From: Berkiella sp963803015
GTDB taxonomy: Bacteria; Pseudomonadota; Gammaproteobacteria; Berkiellales; Berkiellaceae
DNA length: 64,000 nt
Direction: 5' to 3'
Assembly: GCA_963803015.1 (NCBI GenBank)
Contig: CAWDKV010000004.1
Location: 1-64,000 of the forward strand
Below are positions 45,968 to 55,697 of the stretch, in pieces. The translations under genes were made by a program, and so were the position numbers. The notes under the pieces are model-generated. The model did not search any database and was not told the DNA's origin. It saw only the letters and a list, made by a program, of their open reading frames with translations. Within the stretch, counting starts at the first letter, position 1; each line of letters opens with the position of its first letter.

Positions 45968-47333
45968 AGGAGCTTTTGCCGATAGGCTGGGGAACAAATG
46001 GCTTCTTTGCAACTTTGAGCTCTTGCGGTTTATACCCTGCATACAGCCACTCTAGCTTTTTCTTACTCCCTTCAGGATCTAAGTGTTTGGCAACGGGATC
46101 TTCTGGGGATAATACTCTTTGTGCCATTTCTTTTGCATTTAATTGCGGCTTACCAAAGAGCGCGCTAAACATATTAGGGACATGCGGGAAAGAAGAAACA
46201 ACATCTTGCAGTCTCTGTCTGAAAGAAGGAGGAGGCAGCGCTTGATGCGAAGATTTTCGTGTCATATCCACCCCTTCTGCTAATAAACGCTTGCACATCT
46301 TTAAGCGCCACGAAGGCGTTTTTGCATTCGAATGGATAAGGCGATCTAATGGCGTTAAATCTGCGATAGGCTGGAGATCAGGTTTCACTATTTGCGTTAA
46401 GCGCTGTTGAAAATCGTTACAGCGTACAACCACCTGATCCGAATTTAAATGACTGATGTTATTTTTGAATTCAAGAAAAGTAGTTTCAATTTGTCGTGCT
46501 GTCGCGTTATATCGCTTTTCCCTAGCGGACGCTACAGGAAATTGCTCTGCCATAAAATCATAAAATTGCGTAAGCTCATTCGCTCTCGCTGTTAATTCAA
46601 GCAATTTTTGCCTGTAAGTTGTATTGAGATCGTCATAAAGTCCTTTAAGGGTCTCTAATAAACCTATCCCCAATCTCTCTGATTCAGGATTAGATTCAGA
46701 ATCAGAATCCGATTTAGAATCAGGTTCTGGATTTAATCTATCTAACAAACCTTCATGTAATGATTGCAAAAAAGTCTGTTTAAACTCTTTCATGGTTTGA
46801 GCCAAAAATTTTCGTTTAAATGTATCGGGAAATCTTGCATCCACTTCTAACAAATCATACAAAGGAAATAAGATGTAGAATTTTAATTGTTGCATGAAAT
46901 ATTGACTATCATCTGATTTTTTAGAGTATTCCTCGAAAAGAGGAAAAAACAAATTAACCAAGAGTGGGGAAGTGTGTAAGAACCAATCATTGATACATGA
47001 AACGGTTTCTTCTTCAGAGAGTGAGCCATTTCTTTTTTCCAAATTCTCTTTTGAAAAGGGAAAAGAAGGTTGTAAAAATAATTCTGCCACTAAAAAATGT
47101 GCAAAGTAATCTCTATCCAGTAACGTAAGGGTCAGATCTTTATCTTGTCTGACAAATCTCAACAGCAATACAACACTGGCAATAGAAACCACCTTCTTTA
47201 GAGGATGCTTGGTCATCAATTCCTCAATTAAGCGCGCGAAAAAATCTCTTTTTTGTGATACTGTTTCACTGTCTAACTGATAAAAAAATTTCTTTAGTTC
47301 TTGCATTTCATACTTTCCGCGCTTTGTTCCCAT
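45951..47333 (-). CDS. Hypothetical 460-residue protein (candidate effector)
   Basis: I do not recognise a family. Soluble, largely helical; a low-complexity acidic Ser-rich stretch lies near residues 196-216 (PDSKSDSDSESNPESER); the C-terminal 100 residues are basic and Pro-rich (LPPPSFRQRL, VPQPIGKSSFSLRR). No signal peptide or membrane helix. It starts 6 bp after hemH and is probably co-transcribed. The last codons and stop lie inside repeat copy 3, so the original C-terminus may have been altered by that insertion. Basic, Ser-rich C-termini occur in secreted effectors of Legionellales, but this is only suggestive. Confidence 0.75.
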   Translation of the reverse strand: MGTKRGKYEMQELKKFFYQLDSETVSQKRDFFARLIEELMTKHPLKKVVSIASVVLLLRFVRQDKDLTLTLLDRDYFAHFLVAELFLQPSFPFSKENLEKRNGSLSEEETVSCINDWFLHTSPLLVNLFFPLFEEYSKKSDDSQYFMQQLKFYILFPLYDLLEVDARFPDTFKRKFLAQTMKEFKQTFLQSLHEGLLDRLNPEPDSKSDSDSESNPESERLGIGLLETLKGLYDDLNTTYRQKLLELTARANELTQFYDFMAEQFPVASAREKRYNATARQIETTFLEFKNNISHLNSDQVVVRCNDFQQRLTQIVKPDLQPIADLTPLDRLIHSNAKTPSWRLKMCKRLLAEGVDMTRKSSHQALPPPSFRQRLQDVVSSFPHVPNMFSALFGKPQLNAKEMAQRVLSPEDPVAKHLDPEGSKKKLEWLYAGYKPQELKVAKKPFVPQPIGKSSFSLRR

Positions 47334-47339
47334 ATCCCC

Positions 47340-48368
47340 TCACTTATTTTTTTGTACCATTTGTGAAAGCGCATTTACCCAATTTGGGTGCGCATTTAAG
47401 CACGGGACCAGGGTTAACTTCTCACCACCTAACCTATGCCAAGATTCTTGAGCACGGATCCCAATCTCTTCCAAGGTTTCTAAACAATCTGCAACAAAAG
47501 AAGGACAAGCAATAACGATATTTCTGACATTATCTTGAATAAGCGTGGAAAATAATGTCTGAATATCTGGGCCAATCCACACCGTGCGTCCTAAACGAGA
47601 TTGGAAAGCGACGCTATAATCACTTATGCCAAGTTGCAATTTTTCTGCGAGCAATCTTGAGGTCTGATAACATTGCGCACGATAACACCAGCGCGTGGTA
47701 TCTTCAATTGCCTGACAAGGCACATTTTGCAAGCAAGCCGTATCACAGGCACTCCCTGTTTTTTTAATCTGCCTTTGCGGTAAACTGTGATAACTAAAAA
47801 TTACTTTATCGGTTTTTTCTGTGAGAAAAGGGGCTATTAACGCTGCTTTTGCTTCTATATACCATGGTTCTTGATAAAAGGGCGGCAACAAGGTCAATGC
47901 CGGAATATTGCCTCTTTTGGCGACTTCCTCTAAAACCTGCTGCAGTGCAGAGCCGGTCGCCGCACTGGAGTATTGAGGGAAAAGCGGTAAAACCATTATG
48001 CTATCGCACTCTTTTTGGAGCAAGTTGTCTAGTGCTGACTGAATACTAGGAGAGCCATAGCGCATGCCAAAAGCCACGTGGTAGGAGGCAGGCAAGGCAA
48101 GTTGTAAGCTTTTGGCAAGATCGGATGTATGAAATAATAAAGGGGAGCCTTTTTCTTTATCCCAAATTGCCTGATAAGCCTTGGCTGATTGTTTAGGTCT
48201 AAAAGGCAAAATGCAGACATAAAGCAAGATTTTCCGCATCCAACTTGGCAAATCAATCACGCGGGGATCATCTAAAAAAACTTTCAAATAACGCTTCACC
48301 GCCCCAACATCTGCGCTGTCTGGCGTTCCCAAATTGAGAAGTAATACCCCTATTCTTTGCTTTATCAC
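47340..48368 (-). CDS. hemH: Ferrochelatase
   Basis: 342 residues, GTG start at 48368 with GGCGG upstream. Motifs GVLLLNLGTPDS, GMRYGSPSI, LPLFPQYSSAATGS, IFSYHSLPQRQ with the catalytic His, YSVAFQSRLGR and CPSFVADCLETLEEI. It inserts iron into protoporphyrin, the last step of heme synthesis. Heme is required by the di-heme peroxidase in this window among others. Upstream partner of the unknown 460-residue gene. Confidence 0.95.
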   Translation of the reverse strand: MIKQRIGVLLLNLGTPDSADVGAVKRYLKVFLDDPRVIDLPSWMRKILLYVCILPFRPKQSAKAYQAIWDKEKGSPLLFHTSDLAKSLQLALPASYHVAFGMRYGSPSIQSALDNLLQKECDSIMVLPLFPQYSSAATGSALQQVLEEVAKRGNIPALTLLPPFYQEPWYIEAKAALIAPFLTEKTDKVIFSYHSLPQRQIKKTGSACDTACLQNVPCQAIEDTTRWCYRAQCYQTSRLLAEKLQLGISDYSVAFQSRLGRTVWIGPDIQTLFSTLIQDNVRNIVIACPSFVADCLETLEEIGIRAQESWHRLGGEKLTLVPCLNAHPNWVNALSQMVQKNK

Positions 48369-48453
48369 AATAATCCGCCTTGCTCTGATCTAAAGAGCAG
48401 TTTACCATTTTAGATTAAGAATTTTGAGATCTAAATTTAAGTCATACAACTTC

Positions 48454-49674
48454 ATGTTAAAACCTGTTACCAAAACAATCATTTTGCTTTTACCCTTTGT
48501 CTTGCCTCTGGGGCTTGCTTTAGATATGTATATCCCGGCGGTGCCGAGTATGGCGCAATCTCTTGGTGCCTTGCCAACTGAAATTCAATTAACCTTGAGT
48601 ATTTTTTTATATTGCTTTGGTTTGGGGCAACTTTTTTTTGGTCCTCTCTCCGATAGCATCGGTCGCAAACGAACGCTCCTTATCAGCGCGTTGGTCTTTA
48701 CATTAGGGGGCATCTTGTGCTTTTTCGCCCATACGGTTAACAGCTTAATTGTGGGGAGAGTGTTGCAAGCCTTCGGCGCTTGTGGAACGCAAGTGGTCGC
48801 TTTTGCCATGATAAGAGATCAATACGAAGGTAAAAATGCGACGGTGGTGTTTAGCACTTTAAAAGCAGTCTCTGCCATTGCGCCCCTTGCAGCCCCTATA
48901 CTGGGCGCCTTCTTGCAGATCCATTACGGCTGGCGAGCCACTTTTATTATTTTAAGTTTATATGGATTGCTTATTTTAGGGCTCTCTCTTGGTGGCATCA
49001 AAGAGACGCTGCAAAAATATGAACCTTTTCAAGTCAAAGCGATTTATCTTCCGGCCTTTAAAAACGCGCTAAGTCAAGGTCGCTTTCTCTACTATTGTGT
49101 TTGTGTGATGGCAGCCCAAGCAGCTATGTTTGGCTATTTCTCTTTATCGCCCCATTTTTTTATTGGCAAGCATAGCTTATCCGAAACCCAATTTGCCACA
49201 CTCTTTGGGATCAATGCTTTTTTCTTTTTAATCACTGGCGCCATTATGGGAAAAAAAATATACAAGATTGGGATAAGAAAAAGCACTCTGATTGCAGCCA
49301 TTCTTTTTGGAATAAGTGGGATCAGCATGGGAATAGGTCATTATATTTTTGATGGCTACCAAATTTTATTTTTACCCAATCTGATAGCCAGCAGTGGCGC
49401 AGCTATTATGCTAGGCGCTGCCACCTCTGGTGCTCTTTTGCCCTTTAAAACTCATATTGGCATAACCGCTGCACTACTGGGCTGTATCGAATTTATGGGT
49501 GGAGGCTTAATTGGCTCCATCAGTTTGATGGGTCACCCCCTTTCAGTACAAGCTTTAAGCCTGATCTTGATGTTTTTGGGCGGTAGCATCGTGTTGCTTA
49601 ACTTCTTTTATCGACAGCAAATTGAAGTAGAGCATCTCTCTACTCTACCTAACCTCAACTTTAGCGATAATTAA
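48454..49674 (+). CDS. Bcr/CflA-type MFS drug efflux transporter
   Basis: 406 residues from the ATG at 48454; an in-frame TTG at 48424 would add ten residues. Twelve hydrophobic segments. Family signatures LDMYIPAVPSMAQSLG, GLGQLFFGPLSDSIGRKR and VGRVLQAFGACG near the N-terminus mark the DHA1 Bcr/CflA branch, proton-driven exporters of drugs or small metabolites. Substrate unknown. Its stop overlaps that of convergent pepN by 4 bp. Confidence 0.92.
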   Translation: MLKPVTKTIILLLPFVLPLGLALDMYIPAVPSMAQSLGALPTEIQLTLSIFLYCFGLGQLFFGPLSDSIGRKRTLLISALVFTLGGILCFFAHTVNSLIVGRVLQAFGACGTQVVAFAMIRDQYEGKNATVVFSTLKAVSAIAPLAAPILGAFLQIHYGWRATFIILSLYGLLILGLSLGGIKETLQKYEPFQVKAIYLPAFKNALSQGRFLYYCVCVMAAQAAMFGYFSLSPHFFIGKHSLSETQFATLFGINAFFFLITGAIMGKKIYKIGIRKSTLIAAILFGISGISMGIGHYIFDGYQILFLPNLIASSGAAIMLGAATSGALLPFKTHIGITAALLGCIEFMGGGLIGSISLMGHPLSVQALSLILMFLGGSIVLLNFFYRQQIEVEHLSTLPNLNFSDN

Positions 49675-52295
49675 TCTTGCAACGTTTTACTCACAATCTC
49701 ATAACTATCTTGAGAGAGTTTGCCACTGGCTTGAATTTTAAGTAAAGCTTCTTTCATTTTCTGCCCATGGGCACTATCCAATCGCTTCCAAGTAGTTAAA
49801 CTCTCTAGCAATCTGGCTGCCACTTGCGGATTGAGCGGGTCAATTTCAATAATTTTGCTCGCGAGAAAATCATAACCTCGTCCCAAACTGTCATGGAAAC
49901 GCTCGGCATTGGATGTGCCAAAGGTGTTAATTAAAGCGTAAACCTTATTAGGATTTTTAATATCGAAAGCTTTATGTGAAAGCAACGCTTGAATATTATC
50001 TAGCGCATGAGGCAATTCACTGACCGCTTGCAAGCCTAACCATTTATTGACTAACAATACTTCGTTTTGCCAAGTATGATAAAAATCGGCAAAGAGCTTT
50101 TCTCTGAGCGGATGATTAGCATGATTGATTGCGGATAATGCACCAATTAAATTCGTCATATTAGAAGATTCATTGTATTGCTTTTCTACCAAAGTGAAAC
50201 TGCGCGGATCATTTGTTCGCACCAGATGCGCTAAACAAACATTTTTAAGCAGTCTAACTTCTTGCATCTCACCTGAAAAGCTCTCGTCATCCTCTTCCAT
50301 ACAGTGTTCATAAACTGCTAAAAGCGGCTCGATAAGAGACTCACAAAATTGTGTGACAAAAACATTGCGCGCTTTTAAAATTTTACCCACATCAATCACT
50401 TGCGCTTCTTCTGCAATAAATTGGAAAGAAGGCAAGATCAACAACTGCGCTAAAAGTGCGCGGTTAATCTTTTTATCGCGCAATAATTGTTTAAAAGCAT
50501 CAAATAAACGGTAGTTATCGACAGCTTCTGATTTAATAGCCCAAAGATAAAGACGTTGTGCTGCATCCCAGCGATTATATTCATCTTGATCATGTTGCAT
50601 CAATAAAATCAGATCTGCTTGCGTAAACGGATAACTCAGCTTAACAGGGGCTGAAAAATTCCTAAGCAAGGAAGGCACAGGACGACTTTTCACCACTTCA
50701 AAAGTGATTTTTTCTTGTGCTTGACTCAATAGCAAGCAAGCACCCTCTGGTGTTTGCTGAATAATCGCCTGCGTTTTAATCGGCATTTCTTTCCCTGCTT
50801 CATCATATAAAGCAAATTTAATGGGAATCAAAAAAGGCGCTTTCTGGTCTTGACCAGGCGTAGGAGGACAACTTTGTTTAATATTCAGCGTAAAAGTCTC
50901 ATCAGTTGGAGAATATTCTGCTTCAACAAGCACTTGAGGGGTGCCCGCTTGACTGTACCAAAGGTGAAATTGATCTAAATTCGCGTGGTTAGCGTCTTGC
51001 ATGGCGGCGACAAAATTCTCAATAGTCACCGCTTGCCCATCATGGCGCTTAAAATATAAATCCATCCCTTTACGAAAGCCCGTACTCCCCAAAAAGGTAT
51101 GCAACATGCGGATAACTTCCGCGCCCTTATAATAAACCGTGGCAGTATAGAAATTATTGATTTCAATATAGGACTCTGGACGTACGGGATGCGCCATGGG
51201 ACCTGCATCTTCAGCAAATTGTCTGGTTTTGATCATTCTCACATCATTTATACGCTTCACAATTGCCGAGCCCATTTCACTTGAAAATTGCTGCTCACGG
51301 AAAACAGTCAAACCTTCTTTCAAGCTCAATTGAAACCAATCACGACAGGTGACCCGATTGCCAGTCCAATTATGAAAGTACTCATGCCCAATGACGGATT
51401 CTACATTTTGAAAATCAACATCTGTGGCCGTTTTTTCATTGGCTAAAATATATTTGGAATTAAATATATTTAACCCTTTGTTTTCCATGGCTCCCATATT
51501 AAAATCATTGACAGCCACAATCATATAAACGTCTAAATCATATTCTCGCGCATATACTTTTTCATCCCATTGCATCGAACGCTTTAAAGCGCCGATAGCA
51601 TAGTCACATTTATCTATATTTTGAGGTTCAACATAAATCTCAAGAGCCACCTTTCTGCCTGATGATGTTGTAAATGTGTCTTTTATTGCTTGTAAATTTC
51701 CAGCAACCAAAGCAAAGAGATAACTCGGTTTTTTAAAAGGATCCAGCCATTTTACAAAGTGGCGCCCTTTTTCTAAATCACCTGTTTCACCTTTATTACC
51801 ATTGGACAATAAAATAGGATAAAGCGCTTTATCTGCAACAATCGTGGTCGTAAAACAAGACAACACATCTGGCCTATCTGGATAATAGGTAATATGTCTA
51901 AAGCCTTGTGCTTCGCATTGTGTGCAATACAATTTTTCTGAACGATAAAGCCCACTTAAAGCCGTATTTTTATCCGGGTAAATTTCTGTGACAATCGTTA
52001 ACTGACATTTTTCTGGCAAATCAAAAAGAGTAAGCTCCGTCTCAGTGATTTGATACTGTTTAGCGGTTAATTCTTTATTGTCTAAATGCAAAGATAATAA
52101 TTTTAAACCTTCGCCATATAAAACCAATACACCCAGCACCTTCGTAGCATTATTGCGAGCAATAGACATTTGATTTCTGACAATGGTTTTCTCTTCAAAT
52201 AATTCAAAATGTAGATCTACCGTTTCTATATCAAAAGGGTAAGGACTATAGTCTTTGAGAAAAGTAGGAGTTGTTTTATTGCTGCCAGTATTCAT
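49671..52295 (-). CDS. pepN: Aminopeptidase N
   Basis: 874 residues, M1 family. Exopeptidase motif GAMENKGLNIFN (about residue 266), zinc motif HEYFHNWTGNRVTC (about 302) with the third ligand Glu in LKEGLTVFREQQF (about 323), and a Tyr-containing stretch before YYKGAEVIRML. C-terminal helical domain is complete. It trims N-terminal residues from peptides in the cytoplasm. Strong AAGGA ribosome-binding site. Frame intact. Confidence 0.96.
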   Translation of the reverse strand: MNTGSNKTTPTFLKDYSPYPFDIETVDLHFELFEEKTIVRNQMSIARNNATKVLGVLVLYGEGLKLLSLHLDNKELTAKQYQITETELTLFDLPEKCQLTIVTEIYPDKNTALSGLYRSEKLYCTQCEAQGFRHITYYPDRPDVLSCFTTTIVADKALYPILLSNGNKGETGDLEKGRHFVKWLDPFKKPSYLFALVAGNLQAIKDTFTTSSGRKVALEIYVEPQNIDKCDYAIGALKRSMQWDEKVYAREYDLDVYMIVAVNDFNMGAMENKGLNIFNSKYILANEKTATDVDFQNVESVIGHEYFHNWTGNRVTCRDWFQLSLKEGLTVFREQQFSSEMGSAIVKRINDVRMIKTRQFAEDAGPMAHPVRPESYIEINNFYTATVYYKGAEVIRMLHTFLGSTGFRKGMDLYFKRHDGQAVTIENFVAAMQDANHANLDQFHLWYSQAGTPQVLVEAEYSPTDETFTLNIKQSCPPTPGQDQKAPFLIPIKFALYDEAGKEMPIKTQAIIQQTPEGACLLLSQAQEKITFEVVKSRPVPSLLRNFSAPVKLSYPFTQADLILLMQHDQDEYNRWDAAQRLYLWAIKSEAVDNYRLFDAFKQLLRDKKINRALLAQLLILPSFQFIAEEAQVIDVGKILKARNVFVTQFCESLIEPLLAVYEHCMEEDDESFSGEMQEVRLLKNVCLAHLVRTNDPRSFTLVEKQYNESSNMTNLIGALSAINHANHPLREKLFADFYHTWQNEVLLVNKWLGLQAVSELPHALDNIQALLSHKAFDIKNPNKVYALINTFGTSNAERFHDSLGRGYDFLASKIIEIDPLNPQVAARLLESLTTWKRLDSAHGQKMKEALLKIQASGKLSQDSYEIVSKTLQD

Positions 52296-52413
52296 CTTTT
52301 TTCCTTAGCGCCTGCATTTTGACTAGTTTAACTGTTCATATCTATTGGATCCAGCAAGGGTTCATTTTTCTAAAATGGTCTTATACTAATATAAGGAAGA
52401 ATACTAAATTGAT

Positions 52414-54396
52414 ATGGATCAATTTTCCCTGATTACTTTTTCAGCGCCAAAACTAGGTGAGGAAGCAATGGAAGTTCTAAAAGGCTTTAAAGAAAGATAT
52501 GACGACCATTTCAAGCAAGAGGAATACTCTTTGCAGGAATATTTAGAGATCTGCAAACGTGATCCTATGGCCTATGCCAATGCAGCCGAACGGCTTTTGG
52601 CTGCCATCGGCGAGCCCAATTTAGTCGATACTGGTAAAGATCGCAGATTGAGCCGCATATTCTCGAACAAAGTAATCAAGTTATACGACTCGTTTGATAC
52701 TTTCTATGGTATGGAAGAACCCATTGAACAGATCGTTTCCTTTTTAAAACATGCCGCTCAAGGTCTAGAGGAAAAAAAACAAATACTGTATTTATTGGGG
52801 CCTGTTGGTGGTGGTAAATCTTCTTTAGCAGAAAGATTAAAGTATTTAATGGAAAAAGTTCCCTTTTATGCGATTAAAGGCTCTCCTGTTTTTGAATCCC
52901 CTTTAGGCTTATTTCATCCAGAAGAAGACGGCCAAATCCTAGAAGAGGAATATGGCATTCCAAGACGATACATAGAAATTATTATGTCGCCTTGGGCCGT
53001 CAAGCGTTTACATGAATTTAATGGCGATATCAATCAATTCCGAGTGGTTAAAAGTATGGCCCTCGCGATTAAGACAAATTGCCATTGCCAAGACTGAACC
53101 TGGCGATGAAAACAATCAAGATATTTCTTCACTCGTTGGCAAAGTCGATATTCGAAAGCTGGAAAAATTTGCGCAAGATGATGCCGATGCTTACAGTTAT
53201 TCTGGCGGTCTTTGTAAGGCCAATCGTGGGTTATTAGAGTTTGTTGAAATGTTTAAAGCCCCGATTAAAGTGCTTCATCCCTTGCTGACAGCAACCCAAG
53301 AAGGTAATTATAATGCGACAGAAGGCTCCGCCTCTATCCCTTTTGATGGCATTATTTTAGCGCATTCGAATGAAAGTGAATGGCAATCTTTTAAAAACAA
53401 TAAACACAATGAAGCTTTATTAGATCGAGTCTATATCATTAAAGTTCCCTATTGCTTACGGGTAACAGAAGAAGTTCAAATCTATAAAAAATTATTGACT
53501 AAACAGCTCATTAAAGGATGCCCTTTGCGCGCCTAATACGCTAAAAATGCTAGCGCAATTTTCGGTGTTGTCCCGAATAAAAGAGCCTGAAAATTCAAGC
53601 ATTTTCTCTAAAATGCGGGTGTATGATGGTGAAAATTTAAAAGATACCGATCCTAAAGCCAAATCGTATCAAGAATATCGTGATTTTGCTGGCATTGATG
53701 AAGGGATGACGGGTCTTTCTACACGTTTTGCTTTCAAAGTGTTATCTAAAGTATTTAACTTTGATTCAACAGAAATTGCAGCCAACCCTGTGCATTTATT
53801 GTATGTACTAGAACAACAAATAGAGCAAGAACAATTTCCACATGAAACACAAGATAGATATTTGTCTTATATTAAAGGCTATTTAACTCCCCGCTACATT
53901 GAATTTATTGGAAAAGAAATCCAAACGGCTTATCTTGAATCTTACTCTGAATACGGGCAAAATATTTTTGATCGTTATGTCACTTATGCTGATTTTTGGA
54001 TCCAAGATCAAGAATACCGTGATCCTGATACGGGAGAGTCATTAGATAGACGTGCTTTAAATGAAGAATTGGAAAAAATTGAAAAACCAGCAGGAATCAG
54101 CAATCCTAAAGATTTTCGTAACGAGATTGTTAATTTTGTCTTACGCGCAAGAGCGCAACAATCATGACAGAAATCCGAGCTGGACAAGTTATGAAAAATT
54201 GAGAATTGTCATTGAAAAGAAAATGTTCTCTAACACAGAAGACTTGCTCCCTGTTATTTCGTTTAATACTAAAGCCTCATCGGATGAGAAAAAGAAACAT
54301 CAAGAATTTGTTTCTCGCATGGTAGAAAAAGGATATACCCCTAAACAGGTTCGATTGTTATGTGAGTGGTATTTACGTGTGCGCAAGTCATCATAA
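52414..54396 (+). pseudogene. prkA: PrkA/YeaG serine protein kinase, reading frame broken by three single-base insertions
   Basis: All segments of YeaG (about 650 residues) are present in order but in four frame blocks. Block 1 includes the P-loop YLLGPVGGGKSSLAERL and ends FRVVK; an extra A in the AAAA run at 53050-53053 shifts it. Block 2 runs RQIAIAKTEPGDENNQDISS to YKKLLTKQLIK; an extra base near 53513-53517 shifts it. Block 3 runs CAPNTLKMLAQFSVLSRIKE to FVLRARA; an extra C near 54148-54150 shifts it. Block 4 is RNPSWTSYEKLRIVIEKK to LCEWYLRVRKSS. Removing one base at each point restores the protein. First gene of prkA-yeaH-spoVR, a starvation/stress operon. No stop-generating substitutions are seen. 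Confidence 0.92.
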
Positions 54397-54404
54397 GTTG
54401 AATC

Positions 54405-55688
54405 ATGTCACGCATTATTGACAAACGCCCAAACGGTCGACATAAAAGCGCTATCAACAGACAACGCTTTATGCATCGATTTAAAAAGCAAATTCAAGAA
54501 GTGGTCAGACGAGCCATCAGTGGACGCTCTATTAGAGAAGTTGAAAATAGTGGCGAAAAAATTACCATTCCAGCTAAAGATATCGCAGAGCCGAATTTTA
54601 GTTATGGCGAAGGGGGAATAAGGGATTTTGTTTTACCTGGCAATAAAGATTTTATCTCTGGCGATTTGATTCTTCGTCCAAGAAGAGGTGCCAATGATAA
54701 AGGCGGATCACAAGCCAGCAATTCTGCAGAAACCTCTGAAGATGATTTTGTTTTTGAAATTTCCAAAAAAGAATTTTTAGAAATATTTTTTGAAGATTTA
54801 GCGTTGCCACGTCTGATTAAAACCCAACTGACGCAAGTCCCCACTTATAAAATGCTACGCGCTGGTTTAACCAAACAAGGGACACCCGCCAATATTAATA
54901 TCATTCATTCTTTACAAAATGCTTTAGCGCGAAGAATTTCGCTCAGAGCACAAAAGAAAAATAAAATTGCAGAGCTAGAAGAAGAATGGCGTGTTCTGAA
55001 AAATGAATTTACTGACTCACCTCGATTAAAAGAAATTTTAAACGAAATAAAAGAGATCGAGCAAAGCATGGCGGAGATTCCTTTTATTGATCCCTTTGAT
55101 TTAAAATATAACTATCGCGTAAAACAGCTTACCCCCTCTTCCTCTGCCGTCATGTTTTGCATTATGGACGTTTCTGGCTCAATGGATGAAACTAAAAAAG
55201 ATATTTCTAAACGCTTCTTCATCTTACTCTATTTGTTTTTATCCAGAAATTACGAGAACGTTGATATTGTTTTTATCAGACACCATACTTCAGCAAAAGA
55301 AGTAACAGAGCAAGATTTTTTTTATTCTAGAGAAACCGGTGGCACAGTGGTTTCTAGCGCTTTAGAGTTAATGAAAGAAATTATTGAGACAAGATACCCC
55401 ATTTCAGATTGGAATATTTACGCAGCGCAAGCTTCTGATGGCGACAATTGGAATAATGATTCTCCGCGCTGTCATGATATTTTAGTTGAACATATTATGC
55501 CTTATGTCCAATATTTTGCTTATGTTGAGATAATGCCAAGACACCATCAAAGTCTGTGGGAAGCATATTTATCGATTAAAGATAAATTTCCCCAATTTGC
55601 TATGCAGCACATTGAAAGCGTCAAAGACATTTATCCTGTCTTTAAAAAACTATTTAAACGGCAAGTCGATAACGCATTGCCAAGATAA
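54405..55688 (+). CDS. yeaH: YeaH family protein (DUF444, vWA-like)
   Basis: 427 residues. Start MSRIIDKRPNGRHKSAINRQRF, middle GEGGIRDFVLPGN and DLILRPRRG, then a vWA/MIDAS-like core MFCIMDVSGSMDETKKDIS, RHHTSAKEV and GGTVVSSAL. Works with the PrkA kinase and SpoVR-type protein in stress and nitrogen-starvation responses; molecular activity is unknown. Follows prkA by 8 bp and precedes spoVR by 9 bp. The frame is intact, unlike prkA. Confidence 0.94.
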   Translation: MSRIIDKRPNGRHKSAINRQRFMHRFKKQIQEVVRRAISGRSIREVENSGEKITIPAKDIAEPNFSYGEGGIRDFVLPGNKDFISGDLILRPRRGANDKGGSQASNSAETSEDDFVFEISKKEFLEIFFEDLALPRLIKTQLTQVPTYKMLRAGLTKQGTPANINIIHSLQNALARRISLRAQKKNKIAELEEEWRVLKNEFTDSPRLKEILNEIKEIEQSMAEIPFIDPFDLKYNYRVKQLTPSSSAVMFCIMDVSGSMDETKKDISKRFFILLYLFLSRNYENVDIVFIRHHTSAKEVTEQDFFYSRETGGTVVSSALELMKEIIETRYPISDWNIYAAQASDGDNWNNDSPRCHDILVEHIMPYVQYFAYVEIMPRHHQSLWEAYLSIKDKFPQFAMQHIESVKDIYPVFKKLFKRQVDNALPR

Positions 55689-55697
55689 GGACTCATC

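Noticed and set aside
53012..53097. Overlapping ORFs in prkA as separate genes or as programmed frameshifting
   Set aside because: Each break needs removal of one base at an ordinary sequence with no slippery heptamer or pseudoknot that I can see; three programmed shifts in one gene would be unprecedented for this family.
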